NCBI RefSeq assembly: GCF_003667225.1
Contig: NZ_RCOM01000011.1
Coordinates: 1 to 44,833 of the forward strand
Length of the DNA: 44,833 nt
Direction: 5' to 3'
From: Kocuria rhizophila
Lineage (GTDB): Bacteria; Actinomycetota; Actinomycetes; Actinomycetales; Micrococcaceae
Part shown: positions 38,363-44,833 of the stretch, in pieces
Layout: every line of letters begins with the position of its first letter
Numbering within the stretch: position 1 is the stretch's first letter
Made by a program: the position numbers and the translations under genes
Notes under the pieces: model-generated
What the model saw: the letters and a program-made list of their open reading frames with translations, nothing else
Database searches by the model: none
Told to the model about the DNA's origin: nothing

Positions 38363-38368
38363 CACGAT
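38363..38368 (+). promoter_or_regulatory. -10-like CACGAT of thiE (leaderless)
   Basis: CACGAT, six bases, then ATG 38375, with no Shine-Dalgarno sequence. The first position deviates from the usual T. Confidence 0.4.
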
Positions 38369-38374
38369 GGCGGC

Positions 38375-39037
38375 ATGGCACAGATCGAGGACCAGGGACG
38401 ACGACGCCGCGAGAAGCTGCGGGACACGCGGCTCTACGTGTGCGTGACCGCACGACGGGAACGCGGTGACCTGCGGGAGTTCCTGCACGCCGCATACGCG
38501 GGCGGGACGGACATCATCCAGCTGCGGGACAAGACGCTCGAGGCGGCCGCGGAGATCGAGGCCATCGGGGTGCTCGCTGAGGTTGCCCGTGAGCACGGCA
38601 AGCTCTTTGCGGTGAACGACCGCGCGGACGTGGCCCTGCTGACCGGCGCGGACGTGTTCCACGTGGGCCAGGGGGATCTCACCACGCAGCAGGCCCGCAC
38701 GGTGCTGGGTCCTGACGTGGTGCTCGGCCGCTCGTGCCACTCGCCCGCCCAGGTGGATGCCGCGCTCGCGGATCCCGGGCTCGACTACTTCTGCACCGGA
38801 CCGGTCTGGGAGACCCCCACCAAACCGGGACGGGCCGCGGTGGGCCTGGAGCTGCCCCGCTACGCCGCGGAGCACGCCGGGGACACGCCGTTCTTCGCGA
38901 TCGGGGGTGTCGACGCCGCCCGGCTCCCCGCCGTGCTCGGCACCGGGGCCTCGCGCATCGTGGTGGTGCGGGCGGTCACCGAGGCCACCGATGTCACCGC
39001 CGCCGCGCGCGAACTCCGGGACGCGCTGCCCGCCTGA
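38375..39037 (+). CDS. thiE: Thiamine phosphate synthase ThiE
   Basis: A 220-residue TIM-barrel enzyme that couples the pyrimidine pyrophosphate and the thiazole phosphate to give thiamine phosphate. Motifs: [92 protein letters not shown] and [20 protein letters not shown]. It completes the pathway next to thiOSGF but is divergent and not behind the riboswitch. The N-terminal 15 residues are strongly basic and acidic and include a near copy of the 12-base word (38400-38411). No thiC, thiD or thiM is in the window. Confidence 0.93.
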   Translation: MAQIEDQGRRRREKLRDTRLYVCVTARRERGDLREFLHAAYAGGTDIIQLRDKTLEAAAEIEAIGVLAEVAREHGKLFAVNDRADVALLTGADVFHVGQGDLTTQQARTVLGPDVVLGRSCHSPAQVDAALADPGLDYFCTGPVWETPTKPGRAAVGLELPRYAAEHAGDTPFFAIGGVDAARLPAVLGTGASRIVVVRAVTEATDVTAAARELRDALPA

Positions 39038-39052
39038 CGGGGGAGGCGCCGG

Positions 39053-39472
39053 TCAGCGAACGGCACCGCACTGCCCGGGATGCTGCTCGCACCACGGGGT
39101 GACGCCCGGAAAGCGTCCTCGGTGAGCGGCCACCCAGCGGTAGACGGCCTCCTGGGTGCGGGCCACCAGCGGCAGCCCGTAGAGCGCGCCGAAGAAGCGT
39201 GTGCCCAGGGCTGTGTCAAGGATGCTCGCAACTGCTCGGGCACCGCTCACCGCGAGCCCGCCGTCGCCCTGCGGGTCCCCGGGCCCGGCGGGGACCGCCC
39301 AGACCGAGGCGTCGCACTGCTGCGGGGTCAGGCCGAAGCGCTCCGGCACGCCCGGGTGCTGCCACGCGTGCAGCTCGATCCGTCCGTGGCGGTCCAGGTG
39401 TTCCACCCAGCCCACCGCGCGGGTGCAGAAACCGCACCGGCCGTCGAAGACCACGTGCAGCCGGGTGCTCAC
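39053..39472 (-). CDS. DCC-family (DUF393) thiol-disulfide oxidoreductase-like protein
   Basis: A 139-residue small protein with the DCC-family opening VVFDGRCGFCTRAVGWVEHLD; Cys 13 and Cys 16 form a CxxC pair after the DG that names the family. The middle has WQHPGVPERFGLTPQQCDASVW and the C-terminal part YGLPLVARTQEAVYRWVAAHR. DCC proteins are thioredoxin-like and are presumed redox proteins; a specific reaction is not established. The GTG at 39472 overlaps the stop of the PhzF-family gene (GTGA), so the two are translationally coupled on the minus strand. The two final Cys residues (WCEQHPGQC) may also be redox-active. Confidence 0.85.
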   Translation of the reverse strand: MSTRLHVVFDGRCGFCTRAVGWVEHLDRHGRIELHAWQHPGVPERFGLTPQQCDASVWAVPAGPGDPQGDGGLAVSGARAVASILDTALGTRFFGALYGLPLVARTQEAVYRWVAAHRGRFPGVTPWCEQHPGQCGAVR

Positions 39473-40323
39473 AGGACCACGCTCCCCGAGACGCACACCG
39501 TGCAGTGCCCACCCACGCGCACGGCACCCGTCGCATCCGCGCTCACGCGGACCAGCCCTCGACGACCCATCCGGGTGCCCTGACGTGCGGTGTAGTCCTG
39601 CGGGGCGCGGCCGGTCCGCACGAGCCACTGCGCGAGACCCGCGTTGAGGCTGCCGGTCACGGGGTCCTCGTACCCGGTGGCCCCGGGCACGAACGCGCGC
39701 ACCTCGAAGCGGTGCTCCGCGCTGTCGGGGGCGGGGCCGAGCACTCCCACCTTGTGCGCACCGAGTGCGGCGAAGGTGGGTTCCAGTGCGAGCACCTCGT
39801 CCGCGGAGCTGAGCAGCAGCGCGGCCCACCCCGGTCCGTTGTCCACCCACTGGTGCGCCACCACCTGGTCCGGGTGCAGGCCCAGCCCGGTGGTGATCGG
39901 CTCCAGCACGTTCGGTGCGAGGTCCCCCGAGCGGAGGGTGGGCGGGGCCTCGAAGGCGAGGGCGGCGTCGTCGTTGGACGTGTGGACGCGGACCAGGCCC
40001 GTGGCGCACTCCTGGACGATGACGTCACCGCGCGGCGTGTTTCCCGCCGCGAGCCACGCGCGGGCCGAGCCCAGGGTGGGGTGGCCCGCGAACGGCAGCT
40101 CGCGGTCGGGCGTGAAGATGCGCAGCCGGTAGTCCGCGTCGGGGGAGGTGGGCGGCAGCACGAACGTGGTCTCGGAGAGGTTGGTCCAGTTCGCGAACCG
40201 TGCCATCTGCTCGTCCGTGAGGTCCGCGCCGTCCAGGACGACGGCCACGGGATTGCCCCGGAAGGGCTCGGCGGAGAACACGTCCACCTGGGCGAACGGG
40301 CGGGAACGGGGTGCGGAGGTCAT
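39469..40323 (-). CDS. PhzF-family isomerase/epimerase-like protein
   Basis: A 284-residue protein of the PhzF/diaminopimelate-epimerase fold, two similar halves. Visible marks: QVDVFSAEPFRGNPVAVVL at the N terminus, WTNLSETTFVLPP with the catalytic Glu 51, RIFTPDRELPFAGHPTLGSA, and in the second half RAFVPGATGYEDPVTGSLN. Without phenazine genes nearby, its substrate is unknown; most such homologues are uncharacterised. ATG 40323 is chosen because the family starts just there; the upstream frame would run into the tRNA terminator. The 12-base word at 39961 reads DDAA within HTSNDDAALAFEAP. Confidence 0.88.
   Translation of the reverse strand: MTSAPRSRPFAQVDVFSAEPFRGNPVAVVLDGADLTDEQMARFANWTNLSETTFVLPPTSPDADYRLRIFTPDRELPFAGHPTLGSARAWLAAGNTPRGDVIVQECATGLVRVHTSNDDAALAFEAPPTLRSGDLAPNVLEPITTGLGLHPDQVVAHQWVDNGPGWAALLLSSADEVLALEPTFAALGAHKVGVLGPAPDSAEHRFEVRAFVPGATGYEDPVTGSLNAGLAQWLVRTGRAPQDYTARQGTRMGRRGLVRVSADATGAVRVGGHCTVCVSGSVVL
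39961..39972 (-). repeat. 12-base word in the phzF-like gene
   Basis: GACGACGCCGCC on the coding (minus) strand, read as Asp-Asp-Ala-Ala. Confidence 0.75.
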
Positions 40324-40368
40324 GCCCCGATTCCACCACGGAGCCCCGACGCGCGGGGGGCGGGCATG

Positions 40369-40411
40369 AAAAAAATCCCCTTGCTCCGGTTGCGGAGGAG
40401 CAAGGGGATTT
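40369..40411 (-). terminator. Rho-independent terminator of tRNA-Pro
   Basis: A 15-bp stem (AAATCCCCTTGCTCC, 40373-40387, with 40397-40411), 9-base loop, and seven T on the minus strand (40369-40375). The most classical terminator of the window. Confidence 0.93.
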
Positions 40412-40414
40412 CGG

Positions 40415-40488
40415 TCGGGATGACAGGATTTGAACCTGCGACCTCGTCGTCCCGAACGACGCGCGCTACCAAGCTGCGCCACATCCCG
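40415..40488 (-). tRNA. tRNA-Pro (anticodon CGG)
   Basis: A 74-base cloverleaf on the minus strand. The acceptor arm CGGGATG pairs with CATCCCG and the discriminator base is A. The anticodon stem CGTCG/CGACG encloses the loop TTCGGGA, whose positions 34-36 read CGG. The T arm contains GGTTCAAATCC. The CCA end is not encoded. It is followed directly by a T-run terminator and stands alone, unlinked to other RNA genes. Confidence 0.96.
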
Positions 40489-40573
40489 GAAGTTGCACGG
40501 GCGAACCCGCGAACAACTGCTTCAGCATAGCGTCAGGGTCCGGAGAATGTGAAATTTCCCCGCGCCGCCCCGG

Positions 40574-40579
40574 TAGCCT
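40574..40579 (+). promoter_or_regulatory. -10 box TAGCCT of the MFS gene (leaderless)
   Basis: TAGCCT, seven bases, then ATG 40587, with no ribosome site in between. Confidence 0.5.
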
Positions 40580-40586
40580 CGCTGGT

Positions 40587-41834
40587 ATGGAGAACCCCGC
40601 CGTGACGGCCGTCACCCCTCGCACGTGGTGGCGCGTGGGCACGGCCATGTTCACCGTGGGGTTCGGTGCCAACCTTTTCGCCCCGATGCTCGAGGTCTAC
40701 CGCTCGCAGGACGGGCTCAGCGAGTCCTTCGTGACCGGGATGCTCGGGATCTACGCGGCGGGCCTCGTGCCTGCGCTGCTCGTGCTCGGCCCGGTCTCCG
40801 ACCACCGGGGCCGGCGCGCCGTGATGCGCCCCGCGCTCGCGGTGGTCCTCGTGGCGTCCCTGGTGCTCGCGGCGGCGTCCCACACCACGGACTGGCTGCT
40901 GTACCCGGGCCGCTGGATCATGGGCTTCGGCGTGGGGATGGCCATGGCGTCCGGGTCCGCGTGGGTCAAGCAGCTGAGCACCGACCGCCCGGGTGCCGGA
41001 CCCCGGCGGGCCACCGTGGTGCTCTCCGCGGGCTTCGGTGCCGGGCCGCTCGCGGCCGGGCTGCTCGCGCAGTTCCTGCCCGCGCCGCAGGTCACCCCGT
41101 TCGTGGTGCACGTGGTCCTCACCGTGGTGGCCGCGGTGCTCGTGTGGAACGTCCCCGAGACGCAGCCACCCGCGAGCGGCCCGCGCCCGTCACGGCCCCT
41201 GGTTCCTGCCGTGGCGCGCACGTCCCGGTTCTTCTGGGTGGTCGCGGCATGGGCGCCGTGGGTGTTCGGCACGGCGACGATTGCCTTTGCGAGCATCCCG
41301 TCCTTCCTGCTCAGCACCGTGCGCTGGCCCGTGGCCTACCTGGGCGTCGTGGCCGCTGCCGTGATGTTCACGGGCGTGCTGGTGCAGCCGCTCGCGGCGC
41401 GGCTCGCGCGCCACGGGTGGCTCCCGCTGTCCGTCACCGGGCTCGGCGCGGCGAGCGTGGGCCTGGTCCTCGGCGCGCTGACGGTGACCTGGCACTCGAG
41501 CTGGCTCGCGGTTCCCACGGCCGTGGTGCTGGGCGTGAGCTACGGGTTCATGATGGTGGCCGGGCTGCGCGAGGTGGAGCTCATGGCCCGCCCGCACGAG
41601 CTTGGGGCGCTCATCGGCGTGTTCTACACCCTCACCTACACGGGTTTCGCGGTGCCGTTCGTGCTGTCGCTCGTGGCGCCGGCCGTGGCCCGCTGGGCCG
41701 GGGTGGAGCCCACCACGGGCTTCGTGTGGTGCCTGCTCTTCGGCGTGCTGGTGTGCGCGGCCTCCGCGGTCCCGGTGGCGCGCGCCGCGGCACGGGGTGT
41801 CCCGGATCCGGGCACGACGCCGCCGCGGGGCTGA
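40587..41834 (+). CDS. MFS transporter
   Basis: A 415-residue major facilitator protein with about 12 membrane helices. The loop 2-3 motif GPVSDHRGRRAVM fits the MFS signature, and RWIMGFGVGMAMASGSAWVKQL in helix 4 resembles drug-efflux members. Helix 5 (GFGAGPLAAGLLAQFLP) is Gly-rich as in antiporters. The substrate is unknown. ATG 40587 follows a -10 box by seven bases. The C-terminal tail ends in GTTPPRG, where a near copy of the 12-base word (41813-41824) is found. It is convergent with the dehydrogenase gene, 16 bases between stops, with no clear terminator. Confidence 0.85.
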   Translation: MENPAVTAVTPRTWWRVGTAMFTVGFGANLFAPMLEVYRSQDGLSESFVTGMLGIYAAGLVPALLVLGPVSDHRGRRAVMRPALAVVLVASLVLAAASHTTDWLLYPGRWIMGFGVGMAMASGSAWVKQLSTDRPGAGPRRATVVLSAGFGAGPLAAGLLAQFLPAPQVTPFVVHVVLTVVAAVLVWNVPETQPPASGPRPSRPLVPAVARTSRFFWVVAAWAPWVFGTATIAFASIPSFLLSTVRWPVAYLGVVAAAVMFTGVLVQPLAARLARHGWLPLSVTGLGAASVGLVLGALTVTWHSSWLAVPTAVVLGVSYGFMMVAGLREVELMARPHELGALIGVFYTLTYTGFAVPFVLSLVAPAVARWAGVEPTTGFVWCLLFGVLVCAASAVPVARAAARGVPDPGTTPPRG

Positions 41835-41850
41835 GCCGCGTCCGTCCGGC

Positions 41851-44833
<2,983 letters not shown>

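Overview
The window is high-GC actinobacterial chromosome. The evidence is strong G/C third-codon bias, HspR/HAIR control of clpB, a DUF3073 gene beside purM/purF, many four-base stop/start overlaps, and many apparently leaderless genes. The gene set fits Micrococcales, probably Micrococcaceae (Kocuria-like); that placement is inference. No insertion sequence, prophage or CRISPR array is visible.

Layout. 1-4.8 kb: end of a Bcr/CflA-type MFS pump, a Na+/alanine symporter (AGCS), a CycA-type permease and a hexose-6-phosphate mutarotase. 4.9-6.9 kb (minus): a second AGCS symporter and a DoxX protein. 7.1-10.6 kb: DJ-1/PfpI protein, SDR oxidoreductase and a DEAD-box helicase with an RGG-like tail. 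10.9-12.4 kb (minus): two tandem HAD phosphatases. 12.5-14.5 kb: coupled membrane protein, GNAT acetyltransferase and 3-methyladenine glycosylase. 14.6-17.2 kb: clpB behind a HAIR operator. 17.6-24.8 kb: purine block (DUF3073, purM, purF, membrane protein, SCP2-like, asparaginase; divergent purD-purC). 24.9-27.4 kb: a two-component system whose kinase is coupled to an alkyltransferase-like gene downstream and to a tiny secreted peptide gene upstream. 27.7-34.0 kb: lactate module (GntR regulator, permease, divergent lutABC) around two tandem LldR-type operators. 34.3-39.0 kb: thiOSGF behind a TPP riboswitch, with divergent thiE. 39.1-44.8 kb: DCC-family protein, PhzF-family protein, tRNA-Pro(CGG), MFS transporter and a large FAD/Fe-S (D-lactate/glycolate type) dehydrogenase running off the right edge.

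Main themes are amino-acid uptake, purine synthesis from PRPP to SAICAR, L- and D-lactate oxidation, and assembly of the thiazole half of thiamine. Two things stand out. First, an exact 12-base word (GACGACGCCGCC or its complement) occurs 13 times, in both orientations, in four coding readings and in intergenic hairpins, so it looks like a DNA-level signal. Second, the small Cys-containing exported peptide translationally coupled to a histidine kinase looks like a candidate peptide-signalling system. Both functions are hypotheses.
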